NCBI RefSeq assembly: GCF_900106065.1
Contig: NZ_LT629796.1
Coordinates: forward strand, 2,888,001-2,952,000
Direction: 5' to 3'
DNA from: Pseudomonas mandelii
Lineage (GTDB): Bacteria; Pseudomonadota; Gammaproteobacteria; Pseudomonadales; Pseudomonadaceae
DNA length: 64,000 bases
Part shown: one piece after another, positions 15,574 to 24,970 of the stretch
Layout of the letters: each line of letters starts with the position of its first letter
How positions within the stretch are numbered: the stretch's first letter is position 1
The notes under the pieces: generated by a model
What the model was told of the DNA's origin: nothing
The model's database searches: none
The model's input: the letters and a program-made list of their open reading frames with translations, nothing else
Made by a program: the position numbers and the translations under genes

Positions 15574-17751
15574 TTACAGGCCATTGGCAGCCTTGAACTC
15601 GCGGCGACGACGGTGCAGGACCGGCTCGGTGTAGCCGTTTGGCTGCTTCGTGCCTTCAACCACCAGTTCGACCGCCGCCTGGAAGGCGATGTTGCTGTCG
15701 AAGTTCGGTGCCAGCGGACGATACAGCGCGTCGTTGGCGTTCTGGCGGTCAACCACCGGCGCCATGCGCTTGAGGCTTTCCATGACCTGGTCATGTGTGA
15801 CGATGCCATGACGCAGCCAGTTGGCGATGTGCTGGCTGGAAATCCGCAGCGTCGCACGGTCTTCCATCAGGCCGATGTCGTTGATGTCCGGCACCTTCGA
15901 GCAACCCACGCCCTGATCGATCCAGCGCACCACGTAACCGAGAATGCCCTGGGCGTTGTTGTCCAGTTCGTTCTTGATCTGTTCCGCAGTCCACTGCGGG
16001 TTCACCGCCAGCGGGATGGTCAGGATGTCGTCAACCGACGCGCGGGCACGTTTGGCCAGTTCGGCCTGACGGGCGAACACGTCGACCTTGTGGTAATGCA
16101 GCGCGTGCAACGCAGCGGCAGTCGGCGATGGAACCCAGGCGGTGTTGGCGCCGGCCAGCGGGTGAGCGATTTTCTGTTCGAGCATCGCCGCCATCAGGTC
16201 GGGCATCGCCCACATGCCTTTACCGATCTGGGCGCGACCTTGCAGGCCGGTGCTCAAACCGATATCGACGTTCCAGTTTTCGTAGGCGCCGATCCACTTC
16301 TCGGCCTTCATGTCCGCCTTGCGCACCATCGGGCCGGCTTCCATGGAGGTGTGGATTTCATCGCCCGTGCGGTCGAGGAAACCGGTGTTGATGAACACCA
16401 CGCGCTCGCTCGCAGCTTTGATGCAGGCCTTGAGGTTGACCGTGGTGCGGCGCTCCTCGTCCATGATCCCGACTTTCAGCGTGTTGCGCGGCAGACCGAG
16501 GACTTCTTCGATGCGACCGAACAGCTCGTTGGTGAACGCGGCTTCTTCCGGGCCGTGCATTTTCGGCTTCACGATATAGACCGAACCGGTGCGGCTGTTC
16601 TTGCGCGAGTTGTTGCCGTTGAGGCTGTGGATCGCTGCCAGACTGGTGATCAAGCCGTCGAGAATGCCTTCCGGCACTTCGTTGCCGTCCTTGTCGAGGA
16701 TCGCGTCGATGGTCATCAGGTGACCGACGTTGCGCACGAACAACAGCGAACGACCGTGCAGGCTCAGTTCCTTACCGTCGACACCGGTGTAGGTGCGATC
16801 AGCGTTCATGGTGCGGGTAAAGGTCTGACCGCCTTTGGAGACTTCTTCCGACAGGTCGCCCTTCATCAGGCCGAGCCAGTTGCGGTAGATCACCACTTTG
16901 TCATCGGCATCGACAGCGGCGACGGAGTCTTCGCAGTCCATGATGGTGGTCAGCGCAGCTTCCATCAGGATGTCTTTGATACCGGCAGCGTCGGTCTGGC
17001 CGACCGGGGTGCTGGCATCGACCTGGATTTCGAAGTGCAGGCCGTTGTTTTTCAGCAGGATTGCAGTCGGTGCGGCTGTATCGCCGTGGAAACCGATCAG
17101 CTGTGCATCGTTGCGCAGGCCGGTGTTGCTGCCGCCTTTGAGGGCGACGACCAGTTTGCCGTCAACGATCTTGTAGCCGGTGGAATCGACGTGAGTGCCG
17201 GCCGCCAGGGGCGCGGCTTCGTCGAGGAAGGCTCGGGCGAAGGCGATGACCTTGTCGCCGCGAACCTTGTTGTAGCCTTTGCCTTTCTCCGCGCCGTCAG
17301 CTTCGCTGATGGCATCGGTGCCGTAGAGCGCGTCATACAGCGAACCCCAACGGGCGTTCGAGGCATTGAGCGCGAAACGGGCATTCATCACCGGCACCAC
17401 AAGCTGTGGACCGGCCATGCGGGCGATTTCGTCATCGACGTTTTGGGTCGTTGCCTGGAAATCAGCCGCTTCTGGCAGCAGATAACCGATGTCTTGCAAG
17501 AAGGCTTTATAGGCCACAGCGTCGTGTGGTTGACCGGCACGGGATTGGTGCCAGCCATCGATACGAGCCTGGAAATCATCGCGTTTGGCGAGTAGGGCTT
17601 TGTTCTTCGGCGCCAGGTCATGGATGACCTTGTCGGCACCGGCCCAGAACTTATCGGCGGTGAGGCCGGTACCGGGAATGGCTTCGTTGTTCACGAAGTC
17701 GAACAGGACTTTGGCGACCTGCAGGCCACCGACTTGAACGTGTTCAGTCAT
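15574..17751 (-). CDS. glcB: Malate synthase G
   Basis: 725 residues, the family's normal length, from ATG 17751 (preceded by GAGG). It condenses glyoxylate and acetyl-CoA to malate in the glyoxylate bypass. Typical blocks are [18 protein letters not shown], the acetyl-CoA/Mg region [15 protein letters not shown] and [11 protein letters not shown]. The stand-alone location without glcDEF is usual for Pseudomonas. Confidence 0.96.
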   Translation of the reverse strand: MTEHVQVGGLQVAKVLFDFVNNEAIPGTGLTADKFWAGADKVIHDLAPKNKALLAKRDDFQARIDGWHQSRAGQPHDAVAYKAFLQDIGYLLPEAADFQATTQNVDDEIARMAGPQLVVPVMNARFALNASNARWGSLYDALYGTDAISEADGAEKGKGYNKVRGDKVIAFARAFLDEAAPLAAGTHVDSTGYKIVDGKLVVALKGGSNTGLRNDAQLIGFHGDTAAPTAILLKNNGLHFEIQVDASTPVGQTDAAGIKDILMEAALTTIMDCEDSVAAVDADDKVVIYRNWLGLMKGDLSEEVSKGGQTFTRTMNADRTYTGVDGKELSLHGRSLLFVRNVGHLMTIDAILDKDGNEVPEGILDGLITSLAAIHSLNGNNSRKNSRTGSVYIVKPKMHGPEEAAFTNELFGRIEEVLGLPRNTLKVGIMDEERRTTVNLKACIKAASERVVFINTGFLDRTGDEIHTSMEAGPMVRKADMKAEKWIGAYENWNVDIGLSTGLQGRAQIGKGMWAMPDLMAAMLEQKIAHPLAGANTAWVPSPTAAALHALHYHKVDVFARQAELAKRARASVDDILTIPLAVNPQWTAEQIKNELDNNAQGILGYVVRWIDQGVGCSKVPDINDIGLMEDRATLRISSQHIANWLRHGIVTHDQVMESLKRMAPVVDRQNANDALYRPLAPNFDSNIAFQAAVELVVEGTKQPNGYTEPVLHRRRREFKAANGL

Positions 17752-17954
17752 TGCTTGCCTCACTCTGCTCAGCTATTTCGCTTTTCAGCTCTTCAAATTA
17801 ACAATGAAGCCTCTGGCTATTTAAACCACAAACCCCTTCCACCAGTACATGCCATTTCGGGCGGCTGGGATGGAACCGATCAACGGCTTTGAGGCCTTGC
17901 TGACAGGGCTATCAGGGCTGCGAGTGTGCCTGTGGCAGACATCGATCCAACGTT

Positions 17955-17982
17955 ATGTAGTGCGCGCTGCGGCATACTACAT
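17955..17982. promoter_or_regulatory. Inverted repeat, candidate operator upstream of glcB
   Basis: Perfect arms ATGTAGT and ACTACAT separated by 14 GC-rich bases, about 205 bp upstream of the glcB start. The size suits a dimeric regulator, but none is identified. Confidence 0.4.
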
Positions 17983-18150
17983 GATGAATTGCGCTTGTGA
18001 AAATTAGACTAATTACGTCGTTCTGCGACCCCATGACGCATTGCAGTCACGTCGGGGCACGGGATGTTCTCAAAAAACTATTGGATTGTTCCAGTTAAAT
18101 ATAAAAACTTGTACACGATTTATTGTTCGCGATGTTCTTCGCGGCGCTCC

Positions 18151-18216
18151 TTTCGCGGGCAAGCCTCGCTCCTGCAGGGGGCGGCTCCTTCTAGGAGCGA
18201 GGCTTGCCCGGGAAGG
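18151..18216. repeat. REP doublet upstream of ACT regulator
   Basis: Inverted TCGCGGGCAAGCCTCGCTCC units with a very short spacer. The right copy has a CCCGGGAA change. Confidence 0.85.
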
Positions 18217-18286
18217 CATTCGCCGATTCAACGCCGTAACAACCCTTGCCTATACTTCTTTTTCTATAACAAAAGAGGGCTGCGCC

Positions 18287-18805
18287 ATGGACCACCTCGT
18301 ACTCACTGTTTTCGCTCCGGACAAGCCAGGGCAGGTCGAGCGCATTGCCCAATGCATTGCCGAGCATGGCGGCAACTGGCTGGAGAGCCGCATGTCGCGC
18401 ATGGCCGGGCAGTTCGCCGGGATTCTTCGGGTGGGCGTGCCGGCCGAGGCTTACGATGAGCTGGTCGATGCCCTGAAGGCGTTGTCCGCCCACGGTATTC
18501 GCGTGCTGATCGCCGAAAGCGGCATTGAGCAATCCTGCACCTGGAAACCGATTGCCATGGAGTTGGTGGGCAATGACCGCCCGGGGATTGTCCGTGACAT
18601 CACTCGCCTGCTGAGTGAGCAAGGGGTGAGCCTGGAGCGTCTGGTGACCGAAGTGCGTCCGGCACCGATGAGCAGCGAGCCGTTGTTTCACGCCGAAGCG
18701 ATCCTGGCGGTGCCGCTGACCTTATCGCTGGATGTCTTGCAGTCGCGCCTGGAAACCCTGGCCGACGATCTGATGGTGGAATTGGTGCTGCGCAGTGAAC
18801 CCTGA
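18287..18805 (+). CDS. ACT-domain regulator, GcvR (glycine cleavage repressor) family
   Basis: 172 residues from ATG 18287, preceded by AAAGAGGG. Two ACT modules: MDHLVLTVFAPDKPGQVERIA (about 1–75) and IAMELVGNDRPGIVRDITRLL (about 88–165), the tandem layout of GcvR. Such proteins bind amino acids and modulate GcvA or act in related regulation. The upstream open frame is REP-derived and not coding. Confidence 0.87.
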   Translation: MDHLVLTVFAPDKPGQVERIAQCIAEHGGNWLESRMSRMAGQFAGILRVGVPAEAYDELVDALKALSAHGIRVLIAESGIEQSCTWKPIAMELVGNDRPGIVRDITRLLSEQGVSLERLVTEVRPAPMSSEPLFHAEAILAVPLTLSLDVLQSRLETLADDLMVELVLRSEP

Positions 18806-19020
18806 CCGGGTTATCCAAGTTAAACGTGCACCTGCCTGTGGATAACCTGTAGAGACAGCCCGCCAGCCCACGCCGGCCGGGCTTCTTCCAGATCTGATCA
18901 AAAAACCATCAGTTTCAACAAGTTGCGCACAAACGGCGGGGATCACGCTGTGGATAACCTTGGGAAGGATCACTGCAGGCCACGAAGGACGTGGCTCGCA
19001 GAGGTTTGTGTGTTTTTTGA

Positions 19021-19908
19021 TCAGCTGCGGCGGCGAAGACTGATCACCGCATCGACGCTGTAAACCGCCAGACCTGCCCAGATAAAGATAAACGCGACCA
19101 GCGTGCTGGAAGACAAATGCTCGCCAAACAACAGCACGGCTTGCAACAGCACCAGCGTCGGCGCCAGGTACTGGAGGAAACCCAGCGTCGTGTAAGGCAG
19201 ATGCCGTGCGGCGGCGTTGAAACACACCAGCGGCACCAGCGTCACTGGCCCGGCCGCCACCAGCCACCAGGCTTCGGATGTGGTCCAGAACTCGGGCTGA
19301 GCGCTTGTGGCCGTCTGATTGAACAGCAGCCAGGCAATGGCAATCGGCACCAGCATCCAGGTTTCCACCACCAGGCCGGGCAGCGCCTTGACTGGTGCCT
19401 GCTTGCGGATCAAACCGTAGAAGCCGAACGTCAGCGCCAACACCAGCGACACCCACGGCAAGCTGCCGACTTGCCACACCTGCTGCGCCACGCCGATGGC
19501 CGCCAGCCCCACCGCGATCCACTGCATGCGCCGCAGCCGCTCGCCGAGGATCAGCATCCCCAGCAACACGTTGACCAGAGGGTTGATGTAGTAACCGAGA
19601 CTGGCCTCAAGCATGCGCCCGTTGTTCACCGACCAGACGTAGGTCAGCCAGTTGGCCGCAATCAGCGTGCCGCTCAGGGCCAGGACCGCCAGGCGTTTCG
19701 GGTTATCCCGCAGTTCCTGCCACCATCCCGGGTGTTTCCAGACCATCAGCAACAAGCCGCCGAACAGCGCCGACCACAGCACACGGTGAATGATGATCTC
19801 CACGGCCGGCACGCTGGCGATGGCTTTGAAATAGATCGGGAACAGGCCCCAGATGATGTAGGCATTCAGGCCCAGGATGTACCCGCGACGCGGGTTGGCA
19901 GCTTGCAT
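19021..19908 (-). CDS. rarD: RarD-type EamA/DMT transporter
   Basis: 295 residues with about ten hydrophobic helices and the RarD start (RRGYILGLNAYIIWGLFPIYFK). A typical motif is GYYINPLVNVLLGMLILGERL. RarD proteins are named for an old chloramphenicol-sensitivity link; their substrate is uncertain. Confidence 0.9.
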   Translation of the reverse strand: MQAANPRRGYILGLNAYIIWGLFPIYFKAIASVPAVEIIIHRVLWSALFGGLLLMVWKHPGWWQELRDNPKRLAVLALSGTLIAANWLTYVWSVNNGRMLEASLGYYINPLVNVLLGMLILGERLRRMQWIAVGLAAIGVAQQVWQVGSLPWVSLVLALTFGFYGLIRKQAPVKALPGLVVETWMLVPIAIAWLLFNQTATSAQPEFWTTSEAWWLVAAGPVTLVPLVCFNAAARHLPYTTLGFLQYLAPTLVLLQAVLLFGEHLSSSTLVAFIFIWAGLAVYSVDAVISLRRRS

Positions 19909-19967
19909 GCAGAATCCTTGCTTAGGCAGCTAACAAAGAGGGGATTGTATAGATGTGTTGTATTTTT

Positions 19968-20057
19968 TGTAGGAGCGAGGCTTGCCCGCGAAGAACGATA
20001 TCGCGGTCTGCCTGAAATACCGCGTTATCGTTCTTCGCGGGCAAGCCTCGCTCCTAC
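19968..20057. repeat. REP doublet upstream of rarD
   Basis: Inverted GAGCGAGGCTTGCCCGCGAA / TTCGCGGGCAAGCCTCGCTC units. Unusually, the hairpin extends inward: AAGAACGATA is partly repeated as TATCGTTCTT. Confidence 0.87.
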
Positions 20058-20071
20058 TGGGGATCTGGTTG

Positions 20072-21046
20072 TCAGAAGAGCTTCAACGGTTCTTCGTTGA
20101 GAGCAGATAATTGCTCGCGCAACGCCAACACCTGATCACCCCAATACCGTTCACTGCCAAACCACGGAAAGCTGTGCGGGAACGCCGGGTCGTCCCAGCG
20201 GCGGGCGAGCCAGGCGCTGTAGTGCATCAGGCGCAAGGCGCGCAGCGGTTCGATCAGCGCGAGTTCCCGTGGGTCGAAGTCGTGGAATTCGTTGTAGCCG
20301 TCCATCAGTTCCGACAGTTGAACGAGACATTCCTGGCGATCCCCCGCCAGCATCATCCAGATGTCCTGCACCGCCGGGCCCATGCGACAGTCGTCGAGGT
20401 CGACGATGTGGAACATTTCGTCGCGGCACATCATGTTGCCGGGGTGGCAATCGCCGTGCATGCGGATGTTCTTGTGCGGGGTGGCCTTGTAGACCTCCTC
20501 CACGCGCTTGAGCAGGTCGCGGGCCACGGACTCGTAGGCCGGCAGCAGGCTCTTGGGGACGAAATTGCCTTCGAGCAGGGTGGTCAGCGAATCGTGACCA
20601 AAGTTCTTCACGCCCAGCGCTTCACGGTGTTCGAACGGCTTGGTGGCGCCGACGGCGTGCAGCCTGCCGAGCAACTGACCCAGTCGATACAGCTGATCAA
20701 GATTGCCCGGCTCCGGCGCACGGCCACCACGGCGGGGGAACAGGGTGAAACGAAACCCGGCGTGTTCATGCAGGCTGACGCCGTTGTGAATCATCGGCGC
20801 CACTACCGGCACGTCGCACTCGGCGAGTTCGAAAGTGAACTGGTGTTCTTCGAGAATCGCTTCGTTGGTCCAGCGTTGTGGGCGGTAGAACTTGGCGATC
20901 AGCGGCTCGGAGTCTTCGATGCCGACCTGATAGACGCGGTTCTCGTAGCTGTTGAGCGCCAGGATGCGTGCGTCGCTGAGAAAGCCGATGCTTTCGACGG
21001 CATCGAGCACGAGGTCTGGGGTGAGGGTTGCAAACGGGTGGGCCAT
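20072..21046 (-). CDS. srkA: Stress-response Ser/Thr kinase SrkA (YihE)
   Basis: 324 residues from ATG 21046 (AHPFATLTPDLVLDAVESIGF), close to E. coli YihE. Kinase residues are visible: Lys in EPLIAKFYRP, catalytic HGDCHPGN and metal-binding IVDLDDCRMG. It is an aminoglycoside-phosphotransferase-fold kinase that counters programmed death under oxidative stress in E. coli. The open frame upstream to 21166 runs into a REP and is excluded. Confidence 0.92.
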   Translation of the reverse strand: MAHPFATLTPDLVLDAVESIGFLSDARILALNSYENRVYQVGIEDSEPLIAKFYRPQRWTNEAILEEHQFTFELAECDVPVVAPMIHNGVSLHEHAGFRFTLFPRRGGRAPEPGNLDQLYRLGQLLGRLHAVGATKPFEHREALGVKNFGHDSLTTLLEGNFVPKSLLPAYESVARDLLKRVEEVYKATPHKNIRMHGDCHPGNMMCRDEMFHIVDLDDCRMGPAVQDIWMMLAGDRQECLVQLSELMDGYNEFHDFDPRELALIEPLRALRLMHYSAWLARRWDDPAFPHSFPWFGSERYWGDQVLALREQLSALNEEPLKLF

Positions 21047-21140
21047 GCTGACTCCTGCGCGCAGCAGGCTGCCGCGTCCGGCCAAGCATGGTAGCGCAGA
21101 CGGGGCGTCTTTAGTGTTAAGGCTTGAGATGAGTGGTGTT

Positions 21141-21222
21141 GCCATCGCTAGCAGGCTAGCTCCCACAGGGGATTTGCGGTGTGTCGCAGATCCCGTGTGG
21201 GAGCTAGCCTGCTAGCGATGGG
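21141..21222. repeat. Variant REP doublet with compensated stem change
   Basis: Both inverted units read GCTAGCAGGCTAGC instead of the usual GCGAGCAGGCTCGC. The two substitutions are complementary, so each hairpin is preserved, and both copies carry them. Confidence 0.85.
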
Positions 21223-21228
21223 GCCCGA

Positions 21229-23130
21229 TCAGGCGCCGACGATCCCGCCATCTTCACGCGTGATAGCCATCACCGAAGACCGCGGCTTGCCATTCGGCAG
21301 ATGCTCCGGGAACGTCGAGCCCCCGTTCTCTCCAGGGTGCTGGATCCCGACAAACAACGTCTTCTGATCCGGCGAGAAGCTGATCCCCGTGACCTCGCAG
21401 CCAACCGGTCCGACCATGAACCGACGAATCTCCCCGGTCACCGGGTCGGCACACAGCATCTGGTTGTTGCCCATGCCGGCGAAGTCGCCTGCATTACTCG
21501 AATCGCCATCGGTGAGAATCCACAACCGCCCGGCCTTGTCGAAGCCCAGGCCATCCGGGCTGTTGAACATGTTCTGTGGCGTGATGTTCGACGAACCGCC
21601 CTTCGGCGTGCCAGCGTGGACGCCCGGGTTGCCGGCGACCACAAACAGGTCCCAGGCAAAGCTTTTGGAGCCGTGATCGTCACGATCAGTGCGCCAGCGC
21701 AGAATCTGCCCGTAGACGTTTTTCTCGCGCGGGTTCGGCCCGCCCACCGGTTGGCCGTCCTCGCCACGCTTGGCGTTGTTGGTCAACGTGCAATAGACCT
21801 GGCCATCCTTGGGACTGACGACGATCCATTCCGGACGGTCCATGCGCGTGGCCTTCACCACGCTGGCCGCGAGGCGCGCGTGAATCAGCACTTCGGCCTG
21901 ATCGGCAAAACCGCTGCTGGCGTCGATCCCGTTTTTACCGTGGGTCAGTTCGATCCATTCGCCCTGGCCTTTCGGATGATCGGCGTTGCTGTCGCCCGCA
22001 TCGAAGCGCGCCACGTACAAAGTGCCGTGGTCCAGCAGGTCGTGGTTGGCCTTGGGGTTCTTGTGGTTGATTTTGTCGCGGCTGACGAACTTGTAGATGA
22101 ACTCGCCGCGTTCGTCGTCGCCCATGTACACCACGGCGTGACCGTCATGGGTTTCAGCCAGCGCAGCGTTTTCATGTTTGAAGCGGCCCAGCGCAGTACG
22201 TTTGACCGGCGTCGATTGCGGATCGAACGGGTCGATTTCCACGACCCAGCCGTGACGGTTGAGCTCGTTCGGATTTTTCGCCAGGTCGAACCGCTCATCG
22301 TGTTGATGCCAGTTGATCTCTTTGCTGGCCGCCACTGCGCCATAACGCTTCTGCGCGGCATCGAACTTCTGCTCGGCATTGCTGCTGCCGAAGCAATCGG
22401 TGAAGTTCTCTTCGCAGGTCAGGTATGTGCCCCACGGCGTCATGCCGTTGGCGCAGTTCTGGAAGGTGCCGAGGACGTGCTTGCCCTGCGGGTCAGCGCT
22501 GGTTTTCACCAGTGCGTGGCCGGCAGCCGGGCCGCTGAGGCTGATCGGTGCGTTGCCGTGAATGCGACGGTTGTAGCGCGAGCCCTGGACGAACGCCCAT
22601 TGGCCGTTCTTGCGTTGCACTTCGATCACCGACACGCCTTCGCAGGCCAGAGCCTTGCGCACCTCTTCGGCCGATTGCGGCATGCCGCCGTGCGGGTAGA
22701 GGTAGCGATAGTTGGTGTATTCGTTGTTGATTGCCATCAGCGCCCGGTCTTTTTCGCCGGGAAATTCGAACAGGCTCATGCCGTCGTTGTTGTCACCGAA
22801 CTGGACTTCCTGTTGCTCGGCGGTGCCGTTACCGCTCGGGTCAAATGCCGGACCGTTTTTTTGCAATGGCTGGCCCCAGCTGATCAGTACCGAAGACTTG
22901 TAGCCCGGCGGCAGGGTGATTGCGTCGCTGGTGGCGGCGGGGATGCTGTCAAAACCCAACAATTTGCTGGAGCCTGCGCTGACACTCGCGGCCAATACGC
23001 TGCGGCTCAGCAGGTTGCCACCGAGGAACATGGCCGCACCGCAGAGGGCGCCGGCGCTGATGAAACCGCGACGGCTGAGGCCGACCATTTTCTCGAGGTC
23101 GGTGGACTGGTTTTCTTCTAATAGGCTCAC
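21229..23130 (-). CDS. phoX: PhoX-family alkaline phosphatase, Tat-exported
   Basis: 633 residues with a twin-arginine signal (GLSRRGFISAGALCGAAMF, about 19–37) and a DUF839/PhoX domain. Diagnostic blocks include NCANGMTPWGTYLTCEENFTD and DGLGFDKAGRLWILTDGD. PhoX enzymes use Ca and Fe to hydrolyse phosphate monoesters in the periplasm. No clear Pho box is visible in the 57 bp upstream, so phosphate control is not shown here. Confidence 0.9.
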   Translation of the reverse strand: MSLLEENQSTDLEKMVGLSRRGFISAGALCGAAMFLGGNLLSRSVLAASVSAGSSKLLGFDSIPAATSDAITLPPGYKSSVLISWGQPLQKNGPAFDPSGNGTAEQQEVQFGDNNDGMSLFEFPGEKDRALMAINNEYTNYRYLYPHGGMPQSAEEVRKALACEGVSVIEVQRKNGQWAFVQGSRYNRRIHGNAPISLSGPAAGHALVKTSADPQGKHVLGTFQNCANGMTPWGTYLTCEENFTDCFGSSNAEQKFDAAQKRYGAVAASKEINWHQHDERFDLAKNPNELNRHGWVVEIDPFDPQSTPVKRTALGRFKHENAALAETHDGHAVVYMGDDERGEFIYKFVSRDKINHKNPKANHDLLDHGTLYVARFDAGDSNADHPKGQGEWIELTHGKNGIDASSGFADQAEVLIHARLAASVVKATRMDRPEWIVVSPKDGQVYCTLTNNAKRGEDGQPVGGPNPREKNVYGQILRWRTDRDDHGSKSFAWDLFVVAGNPGVHAGTPKGGSSNITPQNMFNSPDGLGFDKAGRLWILTDGDSSNAGDFAGMGNNQMLCADPVTGEIRRFMVGPVGCEVTGISFSPDQKTLFVGIQHPGENGGSTFPEHLPNGKPRSSVMAITREDGGIVGA

Positions 23131-23187
23131 ATCAGGCTCCCTGCTGGTTTTGCAGCCACCTTAAAGAGCAATGATGAAACTTTTGTT

Positions 23188-23952
23188 TCAGAGCGGTGTG
23201 CCGAGCAAGACGTTGGACGGCGCGAACTGCACCCGCACCGGTTTGTCGGTGGCAAGCCCCTGGCTCCTCAGGTGCTGCGGCTCGGCCAGCGCGCAGAGTG
23301 TCTGGCCATTGGGCAGGCCGATGCGCACTTCGCTGGGGCCGTCTGGGGCGTCGAGTATTTCTTCGATGATGCCATTCAGAAAGTTGCTACCCGGTGTCGC
23401 TTGCTGATCGATGCCCAGTAACTCCAGCCAACCGGCCTTGATCAGGGCCACGACTTCGGTGCCGGTCTCCAGCTCCAGGCGCAGGGTGCTGTCGTGCGTG
23501 ATCTGCGCATCGAGGGTCAAGCCTTCGGCCAGTTCAAGACGGACCCGATCGTTGTGCCCCTGGTTGTCGATCGCCACGACCTTGCCGTGCAATTGATTGC
23601 GCGCGCTGGTTCTGAGCATCAGCCGACCGAGCAGGTCCAGGTCGCTGGCATCTTCGGCGGCTTCCAACACCTGGGCCTGCAAGGCTTGCAGTTTTTGATA
23701 AAGGCGCAGCACTCGCTGGCCTTCACTTGAAAGCTTGGCGCCACCACCGCCCTTGCCGCCGACGCTGCGCTCCACGAGCGGTTTTTGCGCTAGGTTGTTC
23801 AGCTCATCGATAGCGTCCCACGCCGCCTTGTAACTCAGTCCCGCGCTTTTCGCGGCGCGGGTGATCGAGCCCTGTTCGGCAATATGTTGCAGCAACGCGA
23901 TGCGCTGCGGGCGACGGACAATGTGCTGGGACAACAAGGTGGGCAAGGACAT
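23188..23952 (-). CDS. modE: Molybdate-responsive regulator ModE
   Basis: 254 residues: LysR-like winged helix (about 15–75, SITRAAKSAGLSYKAAWDAIDELN), the ModE loop VGGKGGGGAKLS, then two molybdate-binding TOBE/Mop domains (about 125–185 and 195–250; RTSARNQLHGKVVAI). The usual target modABC is not in the window. Confidence 0.92.
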   Translation of the reverse strand: MSLPTLLSQHIVRRPQRIALLQHIAEQGSITRAAKSAGLSYKAAWDAIDELNNLAQKPLVERSVGGKGGGGAKLSSEGQRVLRLYQKLQALQAQVLEAAEDASDLDLLGRLMLRTSARNQLHGKVVAIDNQGHNDRVRLELAEGLTLDAQITHDSTLRLELETGTEVVALIKAGWLELLGIDQQATPGSNFLNGIIEEILDAPDGPSEVRIGLPNGQTLCALAEPQHLRSQGLATDKPVRVQFAPSNVLLGTPL

Positions 23953-24029
23953 GGTGAGGCGCTTTGGGCTGTGGCGATGGGGAGGACGTTGGCGGCTGGA
24001 AGCCTGGGAGTCAAGTCAGCCCACGTCCT

Positions 24030-24120
24030 TGTGGGAGCGAGCTTGCTCGCGATGAGGCCATCACAGTCACCATTGATGTGTCTGATACACCGCCATCGCG
24101 AGCAGGCTCTCTCCCACAGG
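24030..24120. repeat. REP doublet between modE and comF
   Basis: Inverted GTGGGAGCGAGCTTGCTCGC and ATCGCGAGCAGGCTCTCTCC units; each has one mismatch to the common form. Confidence 0.85.
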
Positions 24121-24139
24121 TTTTGTGCATGGCGTTACG

Positions 24140-24883
24140 TCAGGCTGCGTCGCCGGGTTTGGGCGTGCGGGCCAGGCAATAAACATCTACCCGAGCCGCG
24201 CCCGCGTCCATCAACAGGCGAGCAAGGGCCTGAGCCGTGGCGCCGGTGGTCAGCACGTCGTCCACAATTGCCAGGTGCCGCCCTTTGACCGGCGCATCGG
24301 CCGTCAGGGCAAACGCATTGCGCAGGTTCTTTTTGCGAGCGTCGGCATTCAGGTCCTGTTGCGCGCTGGTGTCCTGAATCCTCAGCAGCAGTTGTTCATC
24401 GCAAGGGATGTCGAGGCTACTACTGAGCCAGTGGGCGAGCATCGCGGCCTGGTTGAAACCCCGTTGACGCAGGCGTTTTGCAGCCAGCGGAACGGGGGCC
24501 AGAACGTCGGGCCGATTAAGGTCCTCATCGAAGCGATGTTGCAGGAACTGCGCGAGAAGTTCGCCGAGCAGGCGGCCAAACGGCCACTTGGCGCTGTGCT
24601 TGAAGCGCGTGATCAACGTGTCCACCGGAAAGCTGTACGTCCAGGGCGCGGCGACCCGCTCGAAAGCCGGCGGCAGTTTTAAACATGGGCCACACGTCAG
24701 GCCTGACGCAGGCAACGGCAGCGCGCAGGTCTGGCAGTGATCGCCCAGCCAGGGCAGGTCGGTTTCACAGGCCATGCAGATCGGCCTGACGTCCTCGGTG
24801 GCTTCACTGCAGAGCAAACAGTGTTGGTTATTATTTAACCAGATGTAAACCGGTCCAACGTATCGTGGTTGACAGCGCATCAC
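24140..24883 (-). CDS. comF: ComF-family phosphoribosyltransferase-like protein
   Basis: 247 residues. N-terminal double zinc ribbon (CLLC...CMAC...CQTC...CGPC) and a C-terminal phosphoribosyltransferase loop ([15 protein letters not shown], about 208–222). ComF is needed for DNA uptake in naturally competent bacteria; elsewhere its role is unclear. The start at 24883 is supported by AAGGAAG six bases upstream. The bioB operator falls inside its first codons. Confidence 0.9.
   Translation of the reverse strand: MMRCQPRYVGPVYIWLNNNQHCLLCSEATEDVRPICMACETDLPWLGDHCQTCALPLPASGLTCGPCLKLPPAFERVAAPWTYSFPVDTLITRFKHSAKWPFGRLLGELLAQFLQHRFDEDLNRPDVLAPVPLAAKRLRQRGFNQAAMLAHWLSSSLDIPCDEQLLLRIQDTSAQQDLNADARKKNLRNAFALTADAPVKGRHLAIVDDVLTTGATAQALARLLMDAGAARVDVYCLARTPKPGDAA
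24844..24874. promoter_or_regulatory. BirA-type biotin operator
   Basis: TGTAAACC-N15-GGTTGACA matches the widely conserved BirA operator TTGTAAACC-N14/15-GGTTTACAA with one mismatch in the inner eight bases of each arm pair. It lies about 97 bp before the bioB ATG and overlaps comF codons 4–14. Confidence 0.8.
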
Positions 24884-24897
24884 TCTTCCTTAAATAT
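24869..24897 (+). promoter_or_regulatory. bioB promoter (sigma-70 type)
   Basis: TTGACA (24869–24874) lies inside the right operator arm, followed after 16–17 bp by TAAATA/AAATAT (24891–24897). BirA binding would block it. Confidence 0.7.
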
Positions 24898-24970
24898 GCC
24901 GAACATCCGTGTCGCGTCTGTGGGTATTCCCTTCCCCAGTCGCTTGCCAAGCATAAACAAGGAAACGCCC

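Larger units (their letters stand above)
17752..18286. other. Long divergent intergenic region glcB–ACT regulator
   Basis: No gene is supported. It should contain both promoters, and it holds a 7-bp-arm inverted repeat (17955–17982), an AT-rich stretch around 18000–18130 and a REP doublet (18151–18216). A −10-like TATACT and the Shine-Dalgarno AAAGAGG lie just before the downstream gene. Confidence 0.6.

Noticed and set aside
15553..17595. 680-codon plus-strand frame across glcB
   Set aside because: Antisense shadow of malate synthase G with no recognisable domain.
21301..23121. 606-codon plus-strand frame across phoX
   Set aside because: Antisense shadow of the PhoX gene.
23131..23187. Pho box upstream of phoX
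   Set aside because: No CTGTCAT-type direct repeat could be found in the short gap.
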